Source: an uncultured Synergistales bacterium
GTDB lineage: Bacteria > Synergistota > Synergistia > Synergistales > Aminobacteriaceae
DNA: 26,963 nt
Direction of reading: 5' to 3'
Assembly (NCBI GenBank): GCA_905236605.1
Contig: CAJORD010000103.1
Location: 1-26,963, forward strand
Below the pieces are notes generated by a model, which was given only the letters and a program-made list of their open reading frames with translations, ran no database searches and was not told the origin of the DNA. Numbering within the stretch: position 1 is the first letter of the stretch; the number at the start of each line of letters is the position of its first letter. The translations under genes and the position numbers were made by a program. Shown piece by piece: positions 7,343 to 14,725 of the stretch.

Positions 7343-8350
7343 TTATTCTACGCTCTTTCCTGTAAACTTCACGGTCTTGTTCAAAAGCTCGTCATCTCTG
7401 ATTAACTCTCTGAACTTTGGGTAACAAGTTTTTGAAATATTGATAAATTCTTGCTGGGCGTCAGTTGTGATTTCGTTGACTTCCATTCCATTATCCAAAA
7501 GAGTTTGCAAAGCGATTTGATCTTTTTCGGCCATCATTGCGATGTTCCATTTTTGAACTTCCTCGCCCGCTCGTCGTAAAGCTAATTGCTGTTTAGCGTC
7601 AAGATGTTTGAAAAGCCTTGTATTTATACCAACAACCCACGCGTCGGTCATGTGATTAGTGAATGAAATATATTTTTGAGCTTCATAGAATCTTGCGGAG
7701 AACGGTACGTCTACGGGATTTTCTTGGGCGTCAATGACTTCCTCTTTAAGTGCCTGATATAACTTTGGAAAATCCATCGGCGTTGTGATTGCTCCGCACT
7801 GTGTGAAAAACTCAACAAAAAGCGGATTATTTGGTACACGCAAGAGAATGCCTTTGAGGTCATTAGGAGTGTGAATTGGGTGCTTTGAGTTTGTGATTTC
7901 TCTGAATGAGCGCGTCCATTTGCCTACGACCGTGATCCCCAAGTGGTTCACGCGATTAAAAAGTTCTTCGCCAATATCGCTGTTAATGAAATTCAATAAC
8001 TGCTCCTGATTATCGAACATGTATGGCACGGATATTACATTAAAACCAGATACGAACGGTCCATAAACAAGCGTCGAGAGAATGACCATATCCAACTTGC
8101 CGCCGCCAAGATTCATGATTCCGGTTGAAGTGTCGCCATTGAACGTAACACCGTCAGCAAAAAGTTCAAATTCGAGAGTGCCCTCTGAATACTCCGAAGC
8201 TCGTCGCGCAAATTCTTCGGCCGCAGCATAAATATAAGAAGTTTTTGGATCAGGAACCGAGATTGTCATCTTGATATGATTCGCTGAAGCCGCAAACGTC
8301 ATGACGAAAAAACAAAAAAGCGCCAGAAAAATCTTACAAAGTTTTTTCAT
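7343..8350 (-). CDS. Second TRAP substrate-binding protein, DctP family (no permease beside it)
   Basis: A 335-residue periplasmic binding protein paralogous to the DctP at 2653-3663. Over residues 101-160, 46 of 60 positions are identical with no gaps. It has a signal peptide (MKKLCKIFLALFCFFVMTFA, cleavage near ASA|NHI), the ligand-contact Arg at 171 in LRVPNN, and AQENP at 208-212. The frame is open back to 8476, but the ATG at 8350 is chosen because the signal peptide begins there, AAGGGGA lies just upstream and the length then matches the paralogue. It has no DctQM of its own; it may feed the shared permeases or bind a related ligand. Its stop lies only 10 bases before the next operon's -35, with no terminator, so read-through is possible. 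Confidence 0.92.
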   Translation of the reverse strand: MKKLCKIFLALFCFFVMTFAASANHIKMTISVPDPKTSYIYAAAEEFARRASEYSEGTLEFELFADGVTFNGDTSTGIMNLGGGKLDMVILSTLVYGPFVSGFNVISVPYMFDNQEQLLNFINSDIGEELFNRVNHLGITVVGKWTRSFREITNSKHPIHTPNDLKGILLRVPNNPLFVEFFTQCGAITTPMDFPKLYQALKEEVIDAQENPVDVPFSARFYEAQKYISFTNHMTDAWVVGINTRLFKHLDAKQQLALRRAGEEVQKWNIAMMAEKDQIALQTLLDNGMEVNEITTDAQQEFINISKTCYPKFRELIRDDELLNKTVKFTGKSVE

Positions 8351-8434
8351 GGTAAAAATCCCCTTCAGTCTTAAATTTTTGATTTTATTTTTGAGTTTTT
8401 CAATTTTAACATAAGGGTTTGAATTTTCGAGTGT

Positions 8435-8440
8435 TATACT
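8435..8440 (+). promoter_or_regulatory. Possible -10 element of mutL
   Basis: TATACT stands 21 bases before the GTG start of mutL in the 111-base divergent region shared with the second dctP. I found no convincing -35 at the right distance, so the call is weak. Confidence 0.3.
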
Positions 8441-8461
8441 TTTCACGAAAGGAGCGTAACT

Positions 8462-10183
8462 GTGTATAAAATCCATGAACTTTCTGAAAGTGTTTGGTCA
8501 AAAATCGCTGCGGGCGAAGTTGTAGAGCGTCCCGCTTCCGTAGTCAAAGAACTTGTAGAGAACTCGCTAGACGCAAAAGCAAAACGCATTCGCGTGAAAT
8601 TATTTGACGGTGGGCGACTGCGAATTATCGTTGAAGATGACGGCGCGGGAATTGCGTTTGACGATTTGCCTCTTGCCTTGACGTATCACGCAACTAGCAA
8701 AATTTCGGTCGTCGAAGACCTTGAGAGCATTGTAACGCTTGGTTATCGTGGCGAAGCGTTGGCAAGTATTGCGGCGGTTTCTGATGTTGAAGTCCGAAGC
8801 CGTCAAGCTGAAGAAGATTTAGGCGGAATGATTCGAGCAACGGAGGGCAAAATCATAGAACACGTGAAAATAAATCACCCACAAGGCACAAGTATAAAAG
8901 TGGAAAATTTATTTTCAGGACTTCCTGCGCGACGAAAATTTTTGAAAAGTGCATCGGGTGAACTTAGACGGGCCGCGGTTTTCTTACGAGAATACGCAGT
9001 TTGTAATCCTGAAATTTCTTTTGCACTTGAACACGACGGCAAAGAAGTTTTTGCGACTAATGGCACTGGCGGCAAACGTTCTGTCTTAATAAAAATTTGG
9101 GGACCTGGCAACGAGATACAAAATATAAATATTGCACATGGTCATTTAAGTTTAGAATGTTGGTTTCAGCCGCGGGCGGGACTTTCGGCGGGAAGAAATG
9201 AAATTATATCGTTTGTAAATGGTCGTGTGGTAAGTGATCCAATTATAAAAAGTGCAATCACGCAAGCGGCACGGGAACTAGACGGCAACTGGGCTTTATT
9301 CTTTACTCTTGAACCGTCGCTTGTTGATGTAAATATTCACCCTGCAAAATCGGAAGTTAGATTTAGATTCCCTGATGAAATTTTTTCTGCCGTCAAGAAA
9401 GCCGCTAATAATCTAGGCGCGCCTATGGATATGATTAAAAATACTCCATTTACAATAAGGCAAGAAAATCCAACATTACCAAAATTAAATTCAAGTTCTG
9501 TAATTACACCAACATATAGGCAATTTACAAACACTAACTTAAATTCTTCAGCCCCGATAACGCCTCAACAGACGCAAATTTTTATAGACGAGTTTCAAAA
9601 TGAAAATAATACAACGGATACGCCGATTGTAAATTTTTTAGGGCAAAATTCAGGCGGGTATCTTGTATATGACGATTATGATGGTCTTGTCTTAATTGAT
9701 CCTCACGCGGCGCATGAACGAGTTAATTACGAAAAAATTAAAAATCTAGCTGAAAAATCGCAAAATATCCAACAACTTTTGACGCCAATACTTTTGCACC
9801 CGACGTTAGCTCTTGAAGCTCATGAATACGAACATGCTTTGAAAGAATCAGGCTTTGAATTTTCAAATACTACTTCGGGAGTGGGATTAAAGGCCGTGCC
9901 TTCGATTGGTGTAGAATTTGAGCCGGAAATTTTATTGCGTGCCTCACTAGGAGCCTTGAAGACTTATCACGACGGCGATACTCTGAATATCTTGTGGCGA
10001 ACTTGGGCTACAATGGCCTGCAAAGCGTCAGTTAAACTCACAACAAAAATTTCACAAGAAGAAGCTATAACTCTTTGGAAAAACTTGCATAAGTGCGAAC
10101 AGCCTTTTGTATGTCCTCACGGGCGGCCAACGATGATTGAAATTAAAAATTCTGACCTTAAAAGCCGTTTCGGACGTGAATAA
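8462..10183 (+). CDS. mutL: DNA mismatch repair protein MutL
   Basis: A 573-residue GHKL ATPase that couples mismatch recognition by MutS to strand removal. The N-terminal ATPase motifs are clear: KIAAGEVVERPASVVKELVENSLDA (positions 14-38), DDGAGI, and GYRGEALASI. A low-complexity Asn/Thr/Pro linker spans about residues 325-385. The C-terminal domain carries endonuclease-type motifs: a DPHAAHERVNYE metal-binding motif from D413 (most relatives have Q in second place), ACKASVK, and CPHGRPT at 551-557. It therefore looks like a nicking MutL as in methyl-independent repair. The GTG start at 8462 is preceded by AAAGGAG. No mutS is in the window; the gene stands alone between a divergent dctP and a convergent lysR whose stop is one base away. 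Confidence 0.96.
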   Translation: MYKIHELSESVWSKIAAGEVVERPASVVKELVENSLDAKAKRIRVKLFDGGRLRIIVEDDGAGIAFDDLPLALTYHATSKISVVEDLESIVTLGYRGEALASIAAVSDVEVRSRQAEEDLGGMIRATEGKIIEHVKINHPQGTSIKVENLFSGLPARRKFLKSASGELRRAAVFLREYAVCNPEISFALEHDGKEVFATNGTGGKRSVLIKIWGPGNEIQNINIAHGHLSLECWFQPRAGLSAGRNEIISFVNGRVVSDPIIKSAITQAARELDGNWALFFTLEPSLVDVNIHPAKSEVRFRFPDEIFSAVKKAANNLGAPMDMIKNTPFTIRQENPTLPKLNSSSVITPTYRQFTNTNLNSSAPITPQQTQIFIDEFQNENNTTDTPIVNFLGQNSGGYLVYDDYDGLVLIDPHAAHERVNYEKIKNLAEKSQNIQQLLTPILLHPTLALEAHEYEHALKESGFEFSNTTSGVGLKAVPSIGVEFEPEILLRASLGALKTYHDGDTLNILWRTWATMACKASVKLTTKISQEEAITLWKNLHKCEQPFVCPHGRPTMIEIKNSDLKSRFGRE

Positions 10184-10184
10184 A

Positions 10185-11132
10185 TTAATTTTGCGGCGGT
10201 ATAAGTCGAACGCGCCAATAATTTTTTGCGAGCCTAATAAATTCTTTTGCAGCCGAAGTCAGATAAGCAGCCCGCCTATAGATTATATACAAGTGCCAAC
10301 CCGGGTGCTCTGGTAATACAAACTGACGCAATGATGAATGCGCTGTAGAAGAGTAAAATCTCGGAATTATCGCGCAACAATGACAAGCTTCAGCCATTCT
10401 TACAACATGCAAACTTGAAGACGTTTCCATCAGTTTATGCGGAATAAATCCAGCCGTTTCAAAAATTTTATCGCAAATTTGACGATGTACAGTTCCCGAA
10501 GAGCCTATCTGTGTAAGAATGAAAGATTCGTTTGCAAGTTTAGAAATGTCTATCGTGGGCAAATGCTCTGGATTAGTGCTATCAAGTGGAATTTCTTTAC
10601 AAACTGGATTATCCTCGGGGACCAAAACTACCATTTCTTCCGCGCCTAAATCCACTGATATATATTGCTGCTCGTCAGGTTGCGAAGGTTGTACCATAAA
10701 TCCTAAATCTATCTCGCCATGCGATACAGCATTCATCTGCGATTTTGCGTCTAATTCGAGAGGGATTACATTTTGTTCAGGATACTTCTCACGTAATTTA
10801 GGATATATTATTGTAAACATTGGAAGCCCGCGATTTGGTGTAAGTCCAATTTTTATATTCCCCTTGCGCGATTGAGTGATGTCCGCAATTTGTCGATACG
10901 TGTCCTTTTTAATCAGCAACGCTTTTCGGCAGCCTTCAAGATAAACTTGCCCGGCTTCGGTCAGTCGCCAATTCCGACGGGCACGAACAAAAAGCTGCGT
11001 CCCAAGCTCCTGTTCAAGTTTCAAAAGTTGCTGATTGACCGCCGACTGCGAAACGAAAAGACGCTCCGCCGCCCGCGTGATATTATTTTCTTTTGAAATT
11101 TCTACAAAGTATTCAAGATGTCGAAAATCCAC
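10185..11132 (-). CDS. LysR-family transcriptional regulator
   Basis: A 315-residue regulator with the N-terminal winged helix-turn-helix (residues 1-60: FVEISKENNITRAAERLFVSQSAVNQQLLKLE, quoted in part as ITRAAERLFVSQSAVNQQLL) and a two-lobed effector domain (about 90-300). The effector domain begins GNIKIGLTP and includes GEIDLGFM. Members usually activate a divergent operon when the effector is bound. The gene is divergent from gudD, and the 251-base region between them holds a T-N11-A site (11208-11220) and a strong promoter. I infer that it controls glucarate catabolism, with an aldarate as inducer. The start is GTG at 11132 after GGGAG. It is convergent with mutL, stop to stop, with no terminator visible between. 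Confidence 0.92.
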   Translation of the reverse strand: MDFRHLEYFVEISKENNITRAAERLFVSQSAVNQQLLKLEQELGTQLFVRARRNWRLTEAGQVYLEGCRKALLIKKDTYRQIADITQSRKGNIKIGLTPNRGLPMFTIIYPKLREKYPEQNVIPLELDAKSQMNAVSHGEIDLGFMVQPSQPDEQQYISVDLGAEEMVVLVPEDNPVCKEIPLDSTNPEHLPTIDISKLANESFILTQIGSSGTVHRQICDKIFETAGFIPHKLMETSSSLHVVRMAEACHCCAIIPRFYSSTAHSSLRQFVLPEHPGWHLYIIYRRAAYLTSAAKEFIRLAKNYWRVRLIPPQN

Positions 11133-11207
11133 AGAAGCTCCCTAAATTCCTTTCTTTTTCATTTGTTCAATCATACATTACGCCGAAAAATAATTCAAGA
11201 ATTACTC

Positions 11208-11220
11208 TAAGATTTGCTTA
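11208..11220. promoter_or_regulatory. LysR-type recognition box (T-N11-A dyad) upstream of gudD
   Basis: TAAG-ATTTG-CTTA is a perfect inverted repeat with the T-N11-A spacing of LysR-family recognition sites. Its centre at 11214 is about 64 bases before the transcription start predicted from the promoter at 11243-11271, the classical position for the LysR recognition site. It also lies upstream of the lysR gene, so autoregulation is possible. Confidence 0.55.
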
Positions 11221-11242
11221 TTAAATTAAAAAAAATAAATGC

Positions 11243-11271
11243 TTGACTTTAGAATTGGCTATGCCTATAAT
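11243..11271 (+). promoter_or_regulatory. Promoter of gudD-garR
   Basis: TTGACT (11243-11248) and a perfect TATAAT (11266-11271) are separated by exactly 17 bases. Transcription would start near 11278, giving a leader of about 105 bases. Confidence 0.7.
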
Positions 11272-11310
11272 CTCATCATCACACAAACAACAAAACGCTA
11301 GCAGGATTAG

Positions 11311-11344
11311 GCGGTTATTTGTGTTCTCACAAATGTTTAATCGC
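11311..11344 (+). promoter_or_regulatory. Stem-loop in the gudD 5' leader
   Basis: ATTTGTG (11317-11323) pairs with CACAAAT (11328-11334) around a TTCT loop; the stem extends by GCGGTT (11311-11316) with AATCGC (11339-11344) across a four-base bulge. It ends about 27 bases before the ribosome site, leaving that site open. I see no mutually exclusive pairing, so a stabilising 5' hairpin is likelier than a switch. Confidence 0.4.
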
Positions 11345-11383
11345 TGTTTCCGCGTGCGCAAAAATTTTTTAGGAGGGAACATA

Positions 11384-12715
11384 ATGGCAGTACCAAAAAT
11401 CACAGAAATGGAAGTTTGGCCGGTTGCTGGCAAAGATTGTATGGAATTGAATCTTAGCGGAGCCCACGCGCCTTTCTTCACGCGAAACATCACAATCCTT
11501 CACGCTGATAACGGTGCAATCGGAATCGGCGAAGTACCCGGCGGACAAAAAATTACAAAAGCTCTCGAAGATGTGAAACATTTGGTAGTTGGAACGAGCA
11601 TAGCGGACTACAAACAGACCTTGACGCGCGTCAAACACTGGCTCGACGAAAACATAAAAGACGACGTTCGCGGCCTTCAAACTTTCGATCTTAGAACGGG
11701 AGTTCATGTCCTTACAGCGATTGAAGCGCCTTGCTTGGATTTACTTGGGAAATATCTCGATGTACCGGCCGCGGCTTTAATGGGCGACGGGATTCAGCGC
11801 GATAAGGTCAGATTTTTAAGTTACCTGTTCTATGTTGGTGACAGAAAGAAAACAGACCTTCCCTACGATTCCGAACCTGATTCGCCTTGTGATTGGTATC
11901 GTCTGCGACATGAAGAGGCCCTCACGCCTGAAAAAATCGTTGCGTTAGCTAAAGCCACGCACGAGAAATACGGCTTTGAAGATTTCAAATTAAAAGGCGG
12001 AGTTCTTGCACCTAAAGAAGAATTGAAAGCTGTACAGGCTATAAAGGCTGCGTTCCCTGATGCACGCGTGGACCTTGACCCCAACGGCTGTTGGAGCTTA
12101 AAGGAAGCCCTCGAAATTGCACCGGAACTTAAAAAAGTTCTTGCATATTGCGAAGACCCTTGCGGTGCTGAAGGCGGTTTCTCAGGACGTGAGATTATGG
12201 CTGAATTTAAGCGCGAATCAGGAATGCCGACAGCTACAAACATGATTAACACAGATTGGCGTCAAATGTGCCATTGTATAGCGTTGAGAAGCGTCGATAT
12301 TCCGCTTGCTGACCCGCATTTCTGGACTATGAACGGCTCTGTTCGCGTCGGTCAACTTTGCAACGATTTCGGAATGATGTGGGGCTGCCATTCAAATAAC
12401 CACTTCGATATTTCGCTCGCTATGGTTGTTCAGTGCGCTGCCGCGATTCCGGGCAAGATGAACGGTATCGACACACATTGGATTTGGCAAGAAGGTCTTG
12501 AGCGTCTTACTGTGAAGCCGATGGAGATAGTCGGCGGCTGTATCGACCTTCCGAAGGTTGGCGGTCTTGGTGTTGAAATCGACATGGAACAAGTAAAGAA
12601 GGCAAACAAGATTTATATGGAAAATTGCCTCGGCGCAAGAGATGACGCTAAAGGTATGCAGTATCTAATTCCGGGCTGGAAATTTGATAACAAAAAACCC
12701 TGCTTGGTAAGATAA
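11384..12715 (+). CDS. gudD: Glucarate dehydratase (enolase superfamily)
   Basis: This 443-residue enzyme dehydrates D-glucarate (and often L-idarate) to 5-dehydro-4-deoxyglucarate. It aligns with E. coli GudD (446 residues) at a constant offset of three residues. The catalytic K204 is in the KLK motif (K202/K204), metal ligands are D232, E257 and N286, and the dyad is D310 and H336 in ADPHFW and CHSNNH. All catalytic positions are intact. The frame is open upstream to 11243, but that codon is the promoter -35; the ATG at 11384 has a perfect AGGAGGG site. It is the first gene of an operon with garR 28 bases downstream, divergent from lysR. Confidence 0.96.
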   Translation: MAVPKITEMEVWPVAGKDCMELNLSGAHAPFFTRNITILHADNGAIGIGEVPGGQKITKALEDVKHLVVGTSIADYKQTLTRVKHWLDENIKDDVRGLQTFDLRTGVHVLTAIEAPCLDLLGKYLDVPAAALMGDGIQRDKVRFLSYLFYVGDRKKTDLPYDSEPDSPCDWYRLRHEEALTPEKIVALAKATHEKYGFEDFKLKGGVLAPKEELKAVQAIKAAFPDARVDLDPNGCWSLKEALEIAPELKKVLAYCEDPCGAEGGFSGREIMAEFKRESGMPTATNMINTDWRQMCHCIALRSVDIPLADPHFWTMNGSVRVGQLCNDFGMMWGCHSNNHFDISLAMVVQCAAAIPGKMNGIDTHWIWQEGLERLTVKPMEIVGGCIDLPKVGGLGVEIDMEQVKKANKIYMENCLGARDDAKGMQYLIPGWKFDNKKPCLVR

Positions 12716-12743
12716 GATAAAAACTCAAAAGGAGAATTTCAAA

Positions 12744-13628
12744 ATGAAAGTTGGATTTATTGGTTTAGGTATCATGGGCCGTCCCATGGCAAAGAACGTT
12801 CGCAAGGCCGGTTATGACCTTATTGTAAACACTCTCGAACAAAAAACAATCGACGAGTTCGTAGCGTTGGGTGCTGAAAGTGCAAAAAGCGCTGCCGAAA
12901 TCGCTTCAAAGGTTGATGTAATCATTACTATGCTTCCTAATTCGCCGCAAGTTCGCGATGTGTGTCTTGGCAAGGGCGGCATAATCGAGACTGCAACTGA
13001 TAAAACTGTCGTAATCGATATGTCTTCGATTGACCCCGTGGCATCAAAAGAAATTTCGGCAGAGCTTGCGAAAAAAGGCATTGAAATGCTTGACTGCCCA
13101 GTTTCCGGCGGAGAGCCGAAGGCCATTGATGGTACACTTTCCGTTATGTGCGGCGGCAAAAAAGAAGTTTGGGAAAAGTATTATGACCTTCTTAAAACCA
13201 TGGCCGGTTCTGTCGTTTACGTAGGCCCTATCGGCTCTGGCAACGTCGCTAAGCTCGCTAATCAGATGATCGTTGCTTGCAACATTGGCGCAGTAGCTGA
13301 AGCGTTGACGTTTGCAAAGAAAGCTGGAACTGACCCCGAACTTGTATATCAAGCTATTCGCGGCGGTCTCGCTGGTTCAACGGTTTTGGACGCAAAAGCC
13401 CCGATGATGCTCGCAGGAAATTACAAGCCCGGCTTCAGAATCGATCTTCACATTAAAGACCTTACAAACGCTCTTAACGCCGCTCACGCAATCAATATGC
13501 CGGTCCCGATGACTGCTCAATTAATGGAAGTAATGCAGGAACTTAAAAACCACGGTGAGGGCGCTAACGACCACAGCGACATTGTAAAATACTACGAGCG
13601 CATGACTGGAACTTCAATCGTAAAATAA
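12744..13628 (+). CDS. garR: 2-hydroxy-3-oxopropionate (tartronate semialdehyde) reductase
   Basis: A 294-residue beta-hydroxyacid dehydrogenase that reduces tartronate semialdehyde to D-glycerate with NAD(P)H. The Rossmann motif GFIGLGIMGRPMAKN is at the N-terminus (residues 4-18), the substrate-binding loop DCPVSGGEPKA is at 117-127, and the catalytic lysine is K170 in GSGNVAKLANQM. Length matches E. coli GarR (294-296). Related enzymes include 3-hydroxyisobutyrate dehydrogenase, but location directly after gudD supports GarR. An AAGGAGAA site precedes the ATG. A stem-loop with a U-run follows (13641-13667) before the DapA-family gene. No glycerate kinase is visible in the window. Confidence 0.9.
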   Translation: MKVGFIGLGIMGRPMAKNVRKAGYDLIVNTLEQKTIDEFVALGAESAKSAAEIASKVDVIITMLPNSPQVRDVCLGKGGIIETATDKTVVIDMSSIDPVASKEISAELAKKGIEMLDCPVSGGEPKAIDGTLSVMCGGKKEVWEKYYDLLKTMAGSVVYVGPIGSGNVAKLANQMIVACNIGAVAEALTFAKKAGTDPELVYQAIRGGLAGSTVLDAKAPMMLAGNYKPGFRIDLHIKDLTNALNAAHAINMPVPMTAQLMEVMQELKNHGEGANDHSDIVKYYERMTGTSIVK

Positions 13629-13640
13629 AAATCAGAATTT

Positions 13641-13667
13641 AAGTCACGGAGCTTAATTCCGTGGCTT
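13641..13667 (+). terminator. Rho-independent terminator or attenuator after garR
   Basis: AAGTCACGGA (13641-13650) pairs over ten positions, including one G-U, with TCCGTGGCTT (13658-13667) around a seven-base loop, followed by TATTTTTA. The next gene starts 24 bases later and no promoter is seen between, so it is more likely a partial, intra-operon attenuator. Confidence 0.65.
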
Positions 13668-13691
13668 TATTTTTAGGAAAGGATCCCAAAA

Positions 13692-14591
13692 ATGAAAACA
13701 GATTACATAAAAGGCGTAATCGTTCCAATAATCACACCAATCGACGAGAACGAAAAAATTAATGAGGCTGAATTAAGAAATCAAGTTGACTACATCATTA
13801 ACGGCGGGTTGCATGGAATTTTGGCTTTCGGTTCAAACGGCGAGTTTTACCAGATTGAAGAAGACGAAATGGAACGCGGTCTTTCAATCATGGTAGATCA
13901 GGCTGCTGGACGCGTTCCAGTCTATTTCGGAATGGGCGCGATAAATACCCGAAAATGCATCAGGCTCGCTCAAATGGCCGTCAAGCATGGCGTCGGAGGC
14001 GTTTCAATTCTTCAACCGATGTTCTTAAAGCCTAATCAAGAAGAATTATTTTTGCACTTTAAGACGATCGCCGAAGCCGTTCCAGAAACTCCAGTTTTGA
14101 TTTACAACAACCCTGGCCGCGTTGGCTATGGTCTGACGGCGGATTTAATTGACAGACTCGCTCACGAAGTTCCGAATATCGTAGGACTGAAAGACACTTC
14201 CGGCGACATCACATTAACCGAAGAATGCGTGCGAAGGACTCGCGACACTGATTTTCACGTTTTCGGCGGCAAAGACACTTTGCTTTATGCAAGTTTATGC
14301 GTCGGAGCTGTGGGCGGCGTTTGCACTGCGGGGAACTTCATGCCCGAATTAATCGGCGCAGTTTATGAAAAGTATATCGCGGGCGACTTGAAAAGCTCAC
14401 TCGAAGCGCAGTTCAAACTTAATCCCGTCCGGCTTGCTATGGATCGTGTACCGTTCCCGAACGCTGCAAAGGACATGGCGATTTTACGCGGGAGAAACGT
14501 CGGCGTTCCTTATCGTCCGAGCCTTCCTACAACAAAAGAATCAGAACTTGAATACATGAAAAAAGTTATGACGGAAGCAGGCTTGCTTTAA
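13692..14591 (+). CDS. DapA/KDG-aldolase superfamily lyase, candidate 5-dehydro-4-deoxyglucarate aldolase
   Basis: A 299-residue class I TIM-barrel enzyme of the dihydrodipicolinate synthase family. The Schiff-base lysine is K167 in GLKDTSGD, the catalytic tyrosine is Y138 in IYNNPGR, and the carboxylate-binding loop is GSNGE (47-51). Dihydrodipicolinate synthase itself has GTTGE there; GSNGE is the form in 4-hydroxy-2-oxoglutarate aldolases. With GudD making 5-dehydro-4-deoxyglucarate and GarR consuming tartronate semialdehyde, the missing step is cleavage to pyruvate plus tartronate semialdehyde, done by the unrelated class II GarL in E. coli. I infer that this protein does it. The alternative is 5-dehydro-4-deoxyglucarate dehydratase (KdgD), also in this family, but no 2-oxoglutarate semialdehyde dehydrogenase is present. 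An AGGAAAGG site precedes the ATG. Confidence 0.8.
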   Translation: MKTDYIKGVIVPIITPIDENEKINEAELRNQVDYIINGGLHGILAFGSNGEFYQIEEDEMERGLSIMVDQAAGRVPVYFGMGAINTRKCIRLAQMAVKHGVGGVSILQPMFLKPNQEELFLHFKTIAEAVPETPVLIYNNPGRVGYGLTADLIDRLAHEVPNIVGLKDTSGDITLTEECVRRTRDTDFHVFGGKDTLLYASLCVGAVGGVCTAGNFMPELIGAVYEKYIAGDLKSSLEAQFKLNPVRLAMDRVPFPNAAKDMAILRGRNVGVPYRPSLPTTKESELEYMKKVMTEAGLL

Positions 14592-14617
14592 GAAAGATTT
14601 TTTTGAATCCAGAAGTT

Positions 14618-14651
14618 AAAAAGTGAGGAGCTTTTTCATTCCTCACTTTTT
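14618..14651. terminator. Bidirectional-looking terminator after the aldarate operon
   Basis: AAAAAGTGAGGA (14618-14629) pairs perfectly with TCCTCACTTTTT (14640-14651) around a ten-base loop, followed by more Ts on the plus strand. It closes the gudD-garR-aldolase unit ahead of the his genes. Confidence 0.85.
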
Positions 14652-14694
14652 TTAATATCGCTTCTTACGCGTTTCGAGAGCAGTTTCTATCCAG

Positions 14695-14700
14695 TATAAT
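14695..14700 (+). promoter_or_regulatory. Likely -10 element of hisZGD
   Basis: A perfect TATAAT stands 25 bases before the TTG start of hisZ; the -35 position is poor (around TTTCGA at 17 bases). The resulting leader of only about 20 bases leaves no room for a T-box or peptide attenuator. Confidence 0.5.
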
Positions 14701-14725
14701 AAAACAAAAAACTGGAGGAAAAATT

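Noticed and set aside
8351..8476. N-terminal extension of the second DctP, starting at 8476
   Set aside because: It would put 42 extra residues before a normal signal peptide, overlap the mutL start and ignore the AAGGGGA site before the ATG at 8350; the paralogue is 336 residues, matching the shorter form.
11243..11383. N-terminal extension of glucarate dehydratase from TTG at 11243
   Set aside because: That TTG is the promoter -35. The extension lacks family similarity, and a perfect AGGAGGG precedes the ATG at 11384.
11272..11383. Riboswitch in the gudD leader
   Set aside because: Only one hairpin is present, with no alternative pairing and no recognised aptamer pattern; the short GCGTGCGC plus T-run near 11353-11370 is too weak to be a terminator stem.
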